Positions 35,471 to 45,075 of a stretch of DNA of 64,000 nt are shown piece by piece. The number at the start of each line of letters is the position of its first letter. Positions within the stretch are counted from its first letter, which is position 1. The notes beneath the pieces are model-generated. The model made no database searches. It was not told where the DNA came from and worked only from the letters and a program-made list of their open reading frames with translations. A program made the position numbers and the translations under genes. The stretch is from Pseudoxanthomonas suwonensis (lineage in GTDB: Bacteria > Pseudomonadota > Gammaproteobacteria > Xanthomonadales > Xanthomonadaceae), in assembly GCF_000972865.1 (NCBI RefSeq), contig NZ_CP011144.1:1364001-1428000 (forward strand). Reading direction: 5' to 3'.

Positions 35471-36991
35471 TCAGGCCTGCCCGTCCGCGGCCAGCGCGGC
35501 AGCCACCGCCGCCGGGGTACCGTCGCCCAGCGCGGCATAGGCCCGGCGCAGCGCGGCAACGAAGCGCGCGTCGGCCGACAGCGGCGCGAACACCGTGTCC
35601 AGCGCGAGGAACGCGGCGACGTCGTGCTCGGCCTCGCCGGTGGTGCGCAGGCCGATGCCGGCCAACTGGTCGGCCAGCGGATCGACGATGGCCACGCCCG
35701 CGTTCGCCTGCCGGCGCACGAAGCGCATCCAGCCGGCCACCGGCAGGCACAGCCGGTCGATGTCGCGTCCGGCGGCGAGCGCATCGGCGATCGTGCCGAG
35801 CAGGCGCACCGGCAGCTTCTGCGAGCCGTCCCAGGCGATCTGCGCCAGCAGGTGGCGGATGGCCGGGTTGCGGAAGCGGGCCAGGATCGCGGCGACGTAG
35901 GCGTCGGCATCGAAACCGCGCGGCAGTTCCAGCGAAGGCACGATGTCCTGGCCCATCAGCCGCTCGACGAAGCCGGCCAGCGCCGGCGCGCGCATCGCGT
36001 CGGCCACCGTTTCCAGCGCCATCAGCGAGCCGAGGTAGGCCAGCGCCGAATGCGGCGCGTTGAGCAGGCGCAGCTTGGCCCGGTCATAGCCGGCGATGTC
36101 GTTGCTGAGCACCACCCCGGCGCGCTCCAGCGGCGGGCGGCCGTTGCGGAAGTCGTCCTCGACCACCCACTGCGTGTACGGCTCGCGCTGCACCGGCCAG
36201 GCGTCGTCGCGGCCCAGCCGCGCGGCCACGTCGGCGCGCAGCGCGTCGTCGCTGGCCGGGGTGATGCTGTCGACCATCGAACGCGGGAAGGCGACCTCGG
36301 TCTCGATCCAGCCGGCCAGCCCCGCCTCCAGTTGCCGTGCGTCCAGCTGCCGCGCGTACTGCAGCACCGCGCGGCGCAGGCGGCCGCCGTTGTCGGCCAG
36401 GTTGTCGCAGCTGAGCACGGTGTAGGGCTCGGCGCCGCGCTGGCGGCGCAGGCGCAGGCCGGCGACCAGCCAGCCGATGGCACTGACCGGCGCCTCCGGC
36501 GCGGCCAGGTCGTGGACGATGTCCGGGTGGGCCAGGTCGATACCGTCGGCGGACAGGCAGTAGCCCTTCTCGGTGATGGTCAGGGTCACCAGGCGCACGT
36601 CCGGGTCGACCAGCCGCGCCAGCACCGCCTCGCGCTCGTCGGGCGCGCACAGGACCTCGCGGATCGAGCCGACCACCCGCAGCTGCGGCTGTCCATCGGG
36701 TACGAGTTCGCCCAGCAGGACCAGCGTGTACAGCCCGTCCTGCGGGCGCAGTGCATCGCGCACGCCGGTGCTGTGCAGCGACACCGCGCTGATCGCCCAG
36801 TCCGGGTCGGTGGCGAGCAGGTCGTCGACATAGGCCGCCTGGTGGGCGCGGTGGAACGCGCCCGGGCCGAAATGGACGATGCCGATCCGGGTCCTGGCGC
36901 GGTCGTAGGCCGGCAGCGCGACCTGCGCCGGCAGGCCGGCCAGGGTCGCGTCGGAAAGGCGGGGAAGCGTGGGCACGGCCGGTTCGGTCAT
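35471..36991 (-). CDS. uxuB: Fructuronate reductase (D-mannonate oxidoreductase)
   Basis: 506 residues of the long-chain mannitol dehydrogenase family. The Rossmann start RIGIVHFGPGAFHRAHQAAY, the LTITEKGYCL strand, VLSCDNLADNG and the catalytic KLRLLNAPHSALAYLG motif (Lys, Asn, His) are all present. It reduces D-fructuronate from UxaC to D-mannonate with NADH (EC 1.1.1.57). Mannitol dehydrogenase activity is the alternative, but uxaC and manD in the locus favour UxuB. It is the last gene of the long minus-strand operon. Confidence 0.92.
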   Translation of the reverse strand: MTEPAVPTLPRLSDATLAGLPAQVALPAYDRARTRIGIVHFGPGAFHRAHQAAYVDDLLATDPDWAISAVSLHSTGVRDALRPQDGLYTLVLLGELVPDGQPQLRVVGSIREVLCAPDEREAVLARLVDPDVRLVTLTITEKGYCLSADGIDLAHPDIVHDLAAPEAPVSAIGWLVAGLRLRRQRGAEPYTVLSCDNLADNGGRLRRAVLQYARQLDARQLEAGLAGWIETEVAFPRSMVDSITPASDDALRADVAARLGRDDAWPVQREPYTQWVVEDDFRNGRPPLERAGVVLSNDIAGYDRAKLRLLNAPHSALAYLGSLMALETVADAMRAPALAGFVERLMGQDIVPSLELPRGFDADAYVAAILARFRNPAIRHLLAQIAWDGSQKLPVRLLGTIADALAAGRDIDRLCLPVAGWMRFVRRQANAGVAIVDPLADQLAGIGLRTTGEAEHDVAAFLALDTVFAPLSADARFVAALRRAYAALGDGTPAAVAAALAADGQA

Positions 36992-37127
36992 CGGGGTCCT
37001 GCGTGGAAGGCGGCGGCGGATAGAAAACGAGGCGATGGCGAAGCCGACGGCCTGGGAGTTCCGCCGGCTCCGCCCCGCCTCGACCGGCCATCCCCTGGAG
37101 AGAAGAAGGATGGCCGGCTGGAACGCG

Positions 37128-39872
37128 TCATTGCGCCTGCACCTCGAACCGGGCACGGGCGCGGATGTCGGCGCTGGAGGCGCCGACCTGCAGCTCGTAG
37201 CCGCCGGCATCGACGGTGTAGGCCTGCTTCGATTCGTCGTAGTGGCGCAGGTCCCTGTCCGGGACCAGCTCGAAGGCCAGCTCCCGCTCCTCGCCCGGCT
37301 GCAGGTGCACGCGCTGGAACCCGCGCAGCGCCTTCAGCGGCAGCCCCGCGCGCGGTTCGAGCGCGCGCACGTACAGCTGCACCACTTCGTCGCCGGCGCG
37401 CTGGCCGCTGTTGCGCACCTTGACCGTGGCCTTCAGCGCTTCGCCGCGCGTGGTGCCGGCGCGGTCCAGCGCCAGCCCGGAGTAGTCGAACGTGGTGTAG
37501 GACAGGCCGTGGCCGAACGGGTACAGCGGCTCGCCTTCGAAATAGCGGTACGTACGCCCGTCCATCGCGTAGTCCTCGAACGCCGGCAGCTTCTCGTCGG
37601 CCTGGTAGAAGGTCACCGGCAGGCGGCCGGCGGGATTGGCGTCGCCGAACAGGACGTCGGCCACCGCAGTGCCGCCGCGCTGGCCCGGGTACCAGGCCAC
37701 CACGATCCCGGGGACGTGCTCCTTGGCCCAGTCCACGCCGATCGCCGACCCGGTGGTCAGCACCACCACCACCGGCTTGCCGGTCGCGTGCAGCGCCTCG
37801 AGCAGCGTCTGCTGGGTCGCCGGCAGGCGGATGTCGGTGCGGTCGCCGCCGGCGAAGCCCGGGTAGTTGACCGTCATCTCCTCGCCTTCCACGTCGCCGG
37901 TCAGGCCGCCGACGAACACCACCGCGTCCGCGCCGCGCGCGGCGTCCAGTGCCTCCTCGAACGGCGACTTCGCCCCCGGCAGGTCCCAGGCCAGGCGCAC
38001 GGCGGCGTCGCGCTCGTTCTCGTAGTACTCCAGCACCAGGTCGTAGGCGCGGCCGCCTTCCAGCTCGACGCTGGCGCTGTCGGCGCGCAGGCGGTCGGCG
38101 TTCTCCCAGCGTTCGAGCAGCGGTTTGTCGTCCAGGCTCAGGCGGACGCCGTCGTTGGCCGCGGCCTCGATCCGGTAGCTGCCCGACACCGGCGGCAGCA
38201 GCTGGCCGCTCCAGCGGATGCCGAAGCCGTCGTTGGGCAGGACCTGGCCCGGGCCGGCCTCGCCGCGTGCCTGCAGGTTGTCGGTCGGCGAGCCGCGGTC
38301 CCAGCGGAAGCCGATCTGCGGATCCACGCGCACCAGCGTCGGCTCGCCGGACAGGTCCTTGTTGCGGAAGTATTCGCCGCGCAGGCCGCGCTCGGTCGAG
38401 CCGGGCGACGGCCGCAGGTACTGCGGTTCGATCAGCGGCGTGGCCGCCGGATCGTCGCGGCCCTCGACCAGGTCCGCGCCGCGCGCGTACACCACCTCGG
38501 CCTGCGGCAGCGCCTCGCGGATCCCGCGCAGGACGGTGACCGGGTCGGCCGGGGTGCCGTAGTAGTTGCCCAGCAGCGCCATGGTGTCGTCGGCGGTGGG
38601 GCCGACCACGGCGATGCGCCTGAGGTCGCGCGGCAGCGGCAGCACGCCGTCGTTCTTCAGCAGCACGATCGACTCCTGCGCGACCTTGCGCGCCAGCGCG
38701 TCGTGCTGCGGCGACTGGTTCACCGAGTACGGGATCTGCGCCCACTTCACTGTTTCCGGCGGATCGAACATGCCCAGGCGCATGCGCGCGGCGAGCAGCC
38801 GGGTCGCCGCCTTGTCCACTTCGGCCTCCGGCAGCAGGCCCTTGCGCACCGCCACCGGAATCGCGGCGGCGTAGGTGTCGCCGCAGTCGAGCTGGGTGCC
38901 GTTCTTCACCGCCAGCGCCGCGGCCTCCTCGGGCGTGGCCACGATCTTGTGGTTCTTCCAGATGTCGACCACCGCCCAGCAGTCCGACAGCACGTAGCCC
39001 TGGTAGCCCCAGTCGCCGCGCAGGATCTGCTCGGTCAGGAACCTGCTGGCGCTGGCCGACTCGCCGTAGACACGGTTGTAGGCGCCCATCACCGCAGCCA
39101 CGTCGGCTTCCTTCACCAGCGCTTCGAACGCCGGCAGGTAGGTGTCGTAGAGGTCGCGCTTCGACGGATGCACGTCGAAGGTGTGGCGGTCGGCCTCCGG
39201 GCCGCTGTGCACGGCGAAGTGCTTGGCGGTGGCGTCGAGCTTGCGGTGGGTCGGATCCAGCGGCCGGCCGTCGGGCGTGTCGCCCTGCAGGCCGCGCACG
39301 AAGGACACGCCCAGGCGCGAGGTCAGGTACGGATCCTCGCCGTAGGTCTCCTGGCCGCGGCCCCAGCGCGGGTCGCGGAAGATGTTGATGTTCGGCGACC
39401 AGTAGGTCAGGCCCTGGTAGCGGCCGTGCTGGCCCTCGGCGAGGAAGCGGTGGTGCTTGGCGCGGGCCTCGTCGCTGATCACCCTGGAGACCTGGTCCAT
39501 CAGCGGCACGTCGAAGGTCGCGGCCATGCCGATCGCCTGCGGGAACACGGTGGCCGCGCCGGCGCGGGCCACGCCGTGCAGCGCCTCGTTCCACCAGTCG
39601 TAGGCCGGCACCCCCAGGCGCTCGATCGCCGGGGAGTCGTTCTGCATCTGCGCGGCCTTCTCCTCCAGGGTCATCTGCGCGACCAGCGCCGCGGCGCGCT
39701 CCTCGAAGCTGCGCCGGGTGTCCAGCCACGGCCTGGCGTCAGCGGCATGTGCTTGCAGCACCGGCAGCGTGGCCAGCAGCGCGGCGGCGCACCAGCAGGC
39801 CAGCGCGCGCGGGCGCGGCGTGGGGATGGACGACGCATTCGCTCCGGTGACCGCTGCGCTGATCGACTGCAT
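37128..39872 (-). CDS. GH3 beta-xylosidase (beta-glucosidase family) with PA14 insert
   Basis: 914 residues with a signal peptide (ALACWCAAALLATLPVLQAHAA). GH3 parts in order: N-terminal barrel with YDWWNEALHGVARAG, KHFAVHSGPEADRH and nucleophile Asp in GYVLSDCWAV; the alpha/beta domain with ESIVLLKNDGVLPL; an inserted PA14-like domain (GLRGEYFRNKDLSGEP ... WSGQLLPPVSGSYRI); and a fibronectin-III-like end. WWNEALHGV is the bacterial beta-xylosidase variant. It should act in the periplasm on xylo-oligomers. Confidence 0.92.
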   Translation of the reverse strand: MQSISAAVTGANASSIPTPRPRALACWCAAALLATLPVLQAHAADARPWLDTRRSFEERAAALVAQMTLEEKAAQMQNDSPAIERLGVPAYDWWNEALHGVARAGAATVFPQAIGMAATFDVPLMDQVSRVISDEARAKHHRFLAEGQHGRYQGLTYWSPNINIFRDPRWGRGQETYGEDPYLTSRLGVSFVRGLQGDTPDGRPLDPTHRKLDATAKHFAVHSGPEADRHTFDVHPSKRDLYDTYLPAFEALVKEADVAAVMGAYNRVYGESASASRFLTEQILRGDWGYQGYVLSDCWAVVDIWKNHKIVATPEEAAALAVKNGTQLDCGDTYAAAIPVAVRKGLLPEAEVDKAATRLLAARMRLGMFDPPETVKWAQIPYSVNQSPQHDALARKVAQESIVLLKNDGVLPLPRDLRRIAVVGPTADDTMALLGNYYGTPADPVTVLRGIREALPQAEVVYARGADLVEGRDDPAATPLIEPQYLRPSPGSTERGLRGEYFRNKDLSGEPTLVRVDPQIGFRWDRGSPTDNLQARGEAGPGQVLPNDGFGIRWSGQLLPPVSGSYRIEAAANDGVRLSLDDKPLLERWENADRLRADSASVELEGGRAYDLVLEYYENERDAAVRLAWDLPGAKSPFEEALDAARGADAVVFVGGLTGDVEGEEMTVNYPGFAGGDRTDIRLPATQQTLLEALHATGKPVVVVLTTGSAIGVDWAKEHVPGIVVAWYPGQRGGTAVADVLFGDANPAGRLPVTFYQADEKLPAFEDYAMDGRTYRYFEGEPLYPFGHGLSYTTFDYSGLALDRAGTTRGEALKATVKVRNSGQRAGDEVVQLYVRALEPRAGLPLKALRGFQRVHLQPGEERELAFELVPDRDLRHYDESKQAYTVDAGGYELQVGASSADIRARARFEVQAQ

Positions 39873-39894
39873 GTGTCCCTTCCCCCTCGATGGC

Positions 39895-41640
39895 CTAGTT
39901 TCTTGCGCGCTCGTCGCGCGCGAACGGTCCGAGCGTGGCGCCGACGAAACCGCCGGCCACGTCCGTGCTCAGGATGGTGCCGTCGTCGCCTTCCAGCAGC
40001 GGCTGCCAGCCCTGCCCGTCGGCGTCGTAGGCGAAGGAATAGGCGCCCTCGTCGCCGCTGATCCTCAGCTTCAGCTCGCCGGCGGCCGCGATGGCCTGCG
40101 TGGCCACGACCGCGGGCGACGCCTCGCCGCCGCGCTTCTCCAGGAACAGCTCGGCGCCATCGCCCGCGCGGCGCACGCCGAGGAAGTACCAGTACTGCTC
40201 GCTCTGGAACGCGGCCAGTCCGGCGGCGGTGCCCGCTTCCGGCAGTTCCAGCGCCAGGCTGGCGTCGAAACGCAGGTGCTGCTGGCGACGCGCCAGGAAC
40301 GCGGGGTTCTTCAGCGTGTCCAGGCCCTCGGCGAGCGGGTGGATCGTCAGCTGGCCCGGACGCGCGGCGAAGTCGAACCATGCCTGCTTGGGTACCCGCA
40401 CCGACATCCAGCCCAGTCCCAGCTGCGGCTGGTCGAATTCGTCGCGCCAGGTGAAGTTGCCGGTCATCGGTGCCTGCTCGGCCGGGCGCCGCATGAACGA
40501 CGGCCCGGGCAGGACGTAGGGAATGGCCTCGCCCGGCGGCAGGATCGTCGGCCAGCCGTCCTTCCAGGTCACCGGCAGCAGGAAGGTCTCGCGCCCGGTG
40601 TTGTAGTGGTCCACGCCGTAGTTGCGGCTGGCCAGGAACACGGCCCACCAGCTGCCGTCCGGCCCCTGCACCAGGTCGGCGTGGCCGGCGTTGGTCACCG
40701 GCAGCGGGCGCTGCGGATCGAGGTCGCGCTGGGTCAGGATCGGGTTGTGGTCGTAGGACTGGTACGGTCCCCACACGTCGCGGCTGCGCAGCACCACCTG
40801 CGAGTGCTGCGGGCCGGTGCCGCCCTCGGCGTCGGACAGGTAGTACCAGCCGTCGACCTTGTAGATGTGCGGCCCCTCGATCCAGATCGGGTTCTCCTCC
40901 GGCTTGATCCCGCCGTCGATCAGCACCTTGCGCGGGCCGAACGGCCGCTTGCCGGCGATGTCGATCTCCTGCAGCCAGATCGCGCGGTGGCCGTCGTAGC
41001 GCACCGGGACTTCGGGTTCGTCGTTGTTGAGGATGTAGACCCGGCCGTCGTCGTCGAAGAACAGCGACGGGTCGATGCCGCCGATGCCGGGCAGCCAGAA
41101 CGGGTCCGACCAGGGACCGGCCGGGTCGGTCGCGGTGGCGATGAAGTTGCCGCCGCTGTCCACCGCGGTGTTGACCACGTAGAAGGTGCCGTCGTGGTAC
41201 TCGATCGCCGGCGCGAACACGCCGCGCGACACGCGCAGCCCGTCGAAGTCCAGTTGCTCCGGGCGGTGGATGACGTTGCCGACCTGGGTCCAGTGCACCA
41301 GGTCCTCGCTCTCGAACACCGGGATGCCGGGGAAGAAGGTGAAGGTGGAGTGCACCATGTAGAACTTGCCGCGCGCGGCGACGATGCTGGGGTCGGAATG
41401 GAAACCGGCCAGGATCGGGTTGCGGAAGCTGCCGTCGGGCAGTGGCGCCTCGAAGGCTTCGTCGCGGCCGGTGTATTCGAACCAGTCGAAGTACGCGGGC
41501 GCGGCGGTGTCCGCGCCGGCGCGCCCGTCCGCGGACCTGTCGGCGCCGCAGGCGGCCAGCAGCACCGCAAGCGTGCCGACCAGTAACCCCTTCGCTCCTC
41601 GCACCGCCGCTGTTCCTCGCACCGTTCTCGCTCCTCGCAT
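39895..41640 (-). CDS. GH43 beta-xylosidase/arabinofuranosidase, lipoprotein
   Basis: 581 residues from ATG at 41640, though repeated GTGCGAGGA codons downstream offer other starts. The signal ends in lipobox L-L-A-A-C, so the enzyme is lipid-anchored. Catalytic triad: Asp in GFHSDPSIVAARGK, Asp in GGIDPSLFFDDDG and Glu in NPIWIEGPHIYK. A C-terminal beta-sandwich (about residues 370-580, WRDEFDQPQLGLGW) is typical of the longer GH43 forms. It would trim oligosaccharides at the membrane with the GH3 enzyme, 22 bases downstream. Confidence 0.9.
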   Translation of the reverse strand: MRGARTVRGTAAVRGAKGLLVGTLAVLLAACGADRSADGRAGADTAAPAYFDWFEYTGRDEAFEAPLPDGSFRNPILAGFHSDPSIVAARGKFYMVHSTFTFFPGIPVFESEDLVHWTQVGNVIHRPEQLDFDGLRVSRGVFAPAIEYHDGTFYVVNTAVDSGGNFIATATDPAGPWSDPFWLPGIGGIDPSLFFDDDGRVYILNNDEPEVPVRYDGHRAIWLQEIDIAGKRPFGPRKVLIDGGIKPEENPIWIEGPHIYKVDGWYYLSDAEGGTGPQHSQVVLRSRDVWGPYQSYDHNPILTQRDLDPQRPLPVTNAGHADLVQGPDGSWWAVFLASRNYGVDHYNTGRETFLLPVTWKDGWPTILPPGEAIPYVLPGPSFMRRPAEQAPMTGNFTWRDEFDQPQLGLGWMSVRVPKQAWFDFAARPGQLTIHPLAEGLDTLKNPAFLARRQQHLRFDASLALELPEAGTAAGLAAFQSEQYWYFLGVRRAGDGAELFLEKRGGEASPAVVATQAIAAAGELKLRISGDEGAYSFAYDADGQGWQPLLEGDDGTILSTDVAGGFVGATLGPFARDERARN

Positions 41641-41688
41641 CGATTGGGTTCCCCGCACCGCGTTCACCCCTCCGCGCCCCATTCCCCC

Positions 41689-41771
41689 GTCGTCCCCGCG
41701 TAGGCGGGGACCCAGTGGCTTTGGCTTGCAGGCATGAAGTCACTGGGTTCCCGCCTTCGCGGGAACGACGG
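41689..41771. repeat. Dispersed GTCGTCCCCG...CGGGAACGACGG repeat, copy 3 (short)
   Basis: Has the inverted ends and GGGACCCAGTG/CACTGGGTTCCCG inner arms of the copies at 4706 and 10520, but lacks the CAGACG(C/A)ATGTCTGG block. It lies between manD and the GH43 gene. Confidence 0.7.
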
Positions 41772-41803
41772 TAGTGAGATGGCCTGCAGCCGTTCCATCG
41801 CCA

Positions 41804-43057
41804 TCACCAGTCCCACATCGACCCGTCCTCCAGCCGCGCGATCGGCAGCTGCTTGGGCGAGTACGGGTATCGGGCGGCCAGCTTCTCGTCGATGTCCACG
41901 CCGATGCCGGGCGTGTCGCCCACGTACAGGCGGCCATTGCGCAGCGCGTAGTCGTGCGGGAACACCGCGTCGGTCTCCTCGCTGTGGAACATGTACTCCT
42001 GGATGCCGAAGTTCGGAACCCAGGTGTCGAAGTGCAGCGCCGCGCCCATGGTCACCGGCGACAGGTCGGTGGCGCCGTGGAAGCCGGTGCGCACCTGGTA
42101 CAGCGCGGCGAAGTCGGCCAGCCGGCGCACGTGGGTGATGCCGCCGCCGTGCACGATGGTGGTGCGGATGTAGTCGATCAGCTGGTTCTCGATCAGGTAC
42201 TTGCAGTCCCAGATCGAGTTGAACACCTCGCCCACCGCCAGCGCGGTCACCGAGTGCTTGCGGATCAGCTCGAACGACTTCTGGTTTTCCGCGGGCGTCG
42301 AGTCCTCCAGCCAGAACAGCCGGTACGGCTCCAGGTCGCGGGCCAGGCGCGCGGCCTCGATCGGGGTCAGGCGGTGGTGCACGTCGTGCAGCAGCTCGAC
42401 GTTGCCGCCGTGGTCGGCGCGCAGCTGCTCGAACAGCTTCGGCACCACCTCCAGGTAGCGCGGCGTGTTCCACACGGTCTCGGCCGGCAGCTCGCTCTCG
42501 GCCGGCTCGTAGGCCTTGCCGGTGGAGATGCCGTAGGCCTTCTTCACCCCCGGCACGCCGCATTGCGCGCGCACCGCCAGGAAGCCCTGCTCGATGAACC
42601 TGCCGACCGCGTCGCTCGCCTCGGCGATGTCGCGGCCGTTGGCGTGGCCGTAGACCAGCGCGCCTTCGCGCGAGCGGCCGCCGAGCAGCTGGTACACCGG
42701 CAGCCCGGCCATCTTGCCGAGGATGTCCCACAGCGCCACGTCCACCGCGGCGATCGCGCTCATGGTCACCGGGCCGCGCCGCCAGTAGGCGCCGCGGTGC
42801 AGGAACTGCCACATGTCCTCGATCCGGCCGGCGTCGCGGCCGATCAGGTTGGGCACCACGTGGTCCTGCAGGTAGGAGGCCACGGCCAGCTCGCGGCCGT
42901 TGAGGGTGGCGTCGCCCAGGCCGTACACGCCCGAGCGGGTGGTGATCTTCAGGGTGACGAAGTTGCGCCCCGGGCAGGTGACGATGACCCGGGCGTCGAC
43001 GATCTCGCGGTCGTTGCGGGAGCCATGGTTCGTGGTTTCTGAAACGGAAGTGCTCAT
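41804..43057 (-). CDS. manD: D-mannonate dehydratase, enolase superfamily (ManD/RspA)
   Basis: 417 residues. Enolase-superfamily ManD marks: [37 protein letters not shown] (metal Asp and catalytic His), [14 protein letters not shown] (metal Glu), [13 protein letters not shown] (metal Glu) and [11 protein letters not shown]. It dehydrates D-mannonate to 2-keto-3-deoxygluconate (EC 4.2.1.8), here in place of the unrelated UxuA. Its ATG overlaps the esterase stop by 4 bases. Confidence 0.93.
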   Translation of the reverse strand: MSTSVSETTNHGSRNDREIVDARVIVTCPGRNFVTLKITTRSGVYGLGDATLNGRELAVASYLQDHVVPNLIGRDAGRIEDMWQFLHRGAYWRRGPVTMSAIAAVDVALWDILGKMAGLPVYQLLGGRSREGALVYGHANGRDIAEASDAVGRFIEQGFLAVRAQCGVPGVKKAYGISTGKAYEPAESELPAETVWNTPRYLEVVPKLFEQLRADHGGNVELLHDVHHRLTPIEAARLARDLEPYRLFWLEDSTPAENQKSFELIRKHSVTALAVGEVFNSIWDCKYLIENQLIDYIRTTIVHGGGITHVRRLADFAALYQVRTGFHGATDLSPVTMGAALHFDTWVPNFGIQEYMFHSEETDAVFPHDYALRNGRLYVGDTPGIGVDIDEKLAARYPYSPKQLPIARLEDGSMWDW

Positions 43058-45075
43058 CGTGCGTGGTCGTCGTAGGGGATGGCAGGGATGGGCAGCTCGA
43101 ACGGACCGGCAGGCAGGCCGGCGCCGTCGAACAACGTGCAGACCGGGCCGTCGGCCCAGCAGTAACGGACGCGCGTGGCCTCGTGCGCCGCCGGCGTGCG
43201 CAGGGTGACGCGGTTGTTCCAGATCTCGGCGGCGGCGTAGCGGCAGGAATCCTGCTCTGCGCCGCACAGTTCGAAGCCGATCGGGCCGTCGGCGCCGTAG
43301 CCCCTCAGTCCGTCGGTGACGTTGTCGAAGGTCAGCACCACCGCATCGCCGGCGCGTGCGACCGACGCCGGCACCGGCCCGGACGGCGGCAGCTTCTCGC
43401 CGTAGACCACGTGCCGCGCCAGTCGCGCCAGGCGCCGGCCGAGCTCCTGCTTGTTGGTCGGGTGGATGTCGTAGCGGTCGCCGATGTCGATCGCCACGGC
43501 CAGGCCGCTCCTGGCGTCCTCGACGGCGACCTGGCGCTGCGCCTCGCGCAGCGCGGCCCAGTCGCTCTCGCCCGGCTGCGTGCCCGGCATGCCGTAGTTG
43601 GCCAGCTGCACGACCAGCAGCGGCAGGTCGCCGCCGAACTGCGCGCGCCAGTCGCGGCGCAGGGTGCGCAGCAGCTCGGCGTAGCGGTCGTGCTCGAAGG
43701 TGTTGGACTCGCCCTGGTACCAGAGCGCACCGCGCAGGCCGTAGCGTCCCAGCGGCGCGATCATGCCGTTGTACAACGTCGACAGGCCGGCGGCGGTCTG
43801 CCAGGGCGCGCGCGGCGGCGTGCCGGCTTCCGGCGGGACCATGCGCCAGGTCCAGCCGCGGTCCAGCGGCGCGCTGCCGCCGTCGGCGAAGCGCAGCGCG
43901 TGCAGCGAGGCCGGCCCGCCCAGGCCGCCGTCGCGGTAGGTGTCGAGCACGTTGACCACGACCACGTTCTCGCCGGCGCGCAGCAGGCCCGGCGGCAGCC
44001 GGTATTCGCGGCCCGGACCGGCGCCGTAGGTGCTGCCGACCGCCCGGCCGTTGACCCAGGTCATGTCGATCTCGTCGGCCGGGCCCAGCACCAGCACCGC
44101 GTCCTGCGCCGCCTGCGCGGCGGTCAGGTTCACGGTGGTGCGGTACCAGACCATGCCGTTGAAGTCGGCCAGTTCCGGCACGCCCCAGCGCTCCCACGCG
44201 CCCAGCTGCGGCGGCGCCTTGCGCCAGCTGCCGGCCGGCTTGCGGTCCGCGCGCCACGGCTCATCGCCGGCGGCCACGCCGGGACGGCCCGACCACCAGC
44301 GCTGCCACAGCGCGCCCCAGTCGCCGACCGCGGCCACCGGGTCGTCGGCGTAGCGCGCCAGCACGTCCAGTTCGTCGTCGTACCAGCGCGTGTCGCGCAG
44401 TGCCGGCGCGCCGGTCCAGGCCTGGATCCGCGAGCCGCCCCAGGCGGCGTTGACCAGGCCCATCGGCACGTCGACCGTCTTCTGCAGTTCGCGGGCGAAG
44501 TAGTAGCAGGCGGCGGAGAAGTCGCGCACCGAATCGGAATCGACCGGCCGCCACTGCACCGGGCTGGAGAAGCTCGCCTGCGGCACCGCGCTGCCGGCCT
44601 GCGGCACGGTCAGCAGGCGGATGCGGTCGTTGCCGGCGCCGGCGATCTCGGCGCGCGCGTCGAGCGTGCGCCAGACCTGCAGTTCCATGTTCGACTGGCC
44701 CGAGCACAGCCACACGTCGCCGACCAGCACGTCGGACACGCTCTGCTTCGCATCGCCGGCGCGCGCGGTCAGCGTGTGCGGACCGCCTGCCTTCAGTGCC
44801 GGCAGCTGCGCCTCCCAGCGCCCGTCGGCGCCGGCGCGCGCCTTTGCGCGCTTGCCGGCCAGTTCCACCTGCACGTCCTGCCCCGGCTGCGCCCGGCCCC
44901 AGACCCGCAGCGGCTGGCCGCGCTGCAGGACCGCGTGGTCCTGGAACATGGCGTGCAGCAGCGGCGCCTGCTCCGGCGCGGGATCGTCGCCGGCTGCGTG
45001 CGCCAGCGGCACGAACGCCGCCAGCAGCGCGGCGGCGCAGCGCGCACGCAGCGACCGGATGCCGGCGCGATGCAT
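43054..45075 (-). CDS. Sialate-O-acetylesterase-type carbohydrate esterase (acetyl-xylan esterase)
   Basis: 673 residues with a signal peptide ([16 protein letters not shown]). SGNH-type motifs: nucleophile Ser in [23 protein letters not shown] and the catalytic [15 protein letters not shown] (Asp-x-His). A beta-sandwich jelly-roll is inserted (WYRTTVNL to [13 protein letters not shown]). Proteins of this type in Xanthomonas xylan and xyloglucan loci remove acetyl groups from hemicellulose (family CE20-like), from memory. It shares one base with the GH67 stop codon, so it belongs to that operon. Confidence 0.87.
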   Translation of the reverse strand: MHRAGIRSLRARCAAALLAAFVPLAHAAGDDPAPEQAPLLHAMFQDHAVLQRGQPLRVWGRAQPGQDVQVELAGKRAKARAGADGRWEAQLPALKAGGPHTLTARAGDAKQSVSDVLVGDVWLCSGQSNMELQVWRTLDARAEIAGAGNDRIRLLTVPQAGSAVPQASFSSPVQWRPVDSDSVRDFSAACYYFARELQKTVDVPMGLVNAAWGGSRIQAWTGAPALRDTRWYDDELDVLARYADDPVAAVGDWGALWQRWWSGRPGVAAGDEPWRADRKPAGSWRKAPPQLGAWERWGVPELADFNGMVWYRTTVNLTAAQAAQDAVLVLGPADEIDMTWVNGRAVGSTYGAGPGREYRLPPGLLRAGENVVVVNVLDTYRDGGLGGPASLHALRFADGGSAPLDRGWTWRMVPPEAGTPPRAPWQTAAGLSTLYNGMIAPLGRYGLRGALWYQGESNTFEHDRYAELLRTLRRDWRAQFGGDLPLLVVQLANYGMPGTQPGESDWAALREAQRQVAVEDARSGLAVAIDIGDRYDIHPTNKQELGRRLARLARHVVYGEKLPPSGPVPASVARAGDAVVLTFDNVTDGLRGYGADGPIGFELCGAEQDSCRYAAAEIWNNRVTLRTPAAHEATRVRYCWADGPVCTLFDGAGLPAGPFELPIPAIPYDDHAR

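Noticed and set aside
41804-43057. UxuA-type mannonate dehydratase
   Set aside because: The sequence has enolase-superfamily ManD motifs ([23 protein letters not shown]), not the unrelated UxuA fold.
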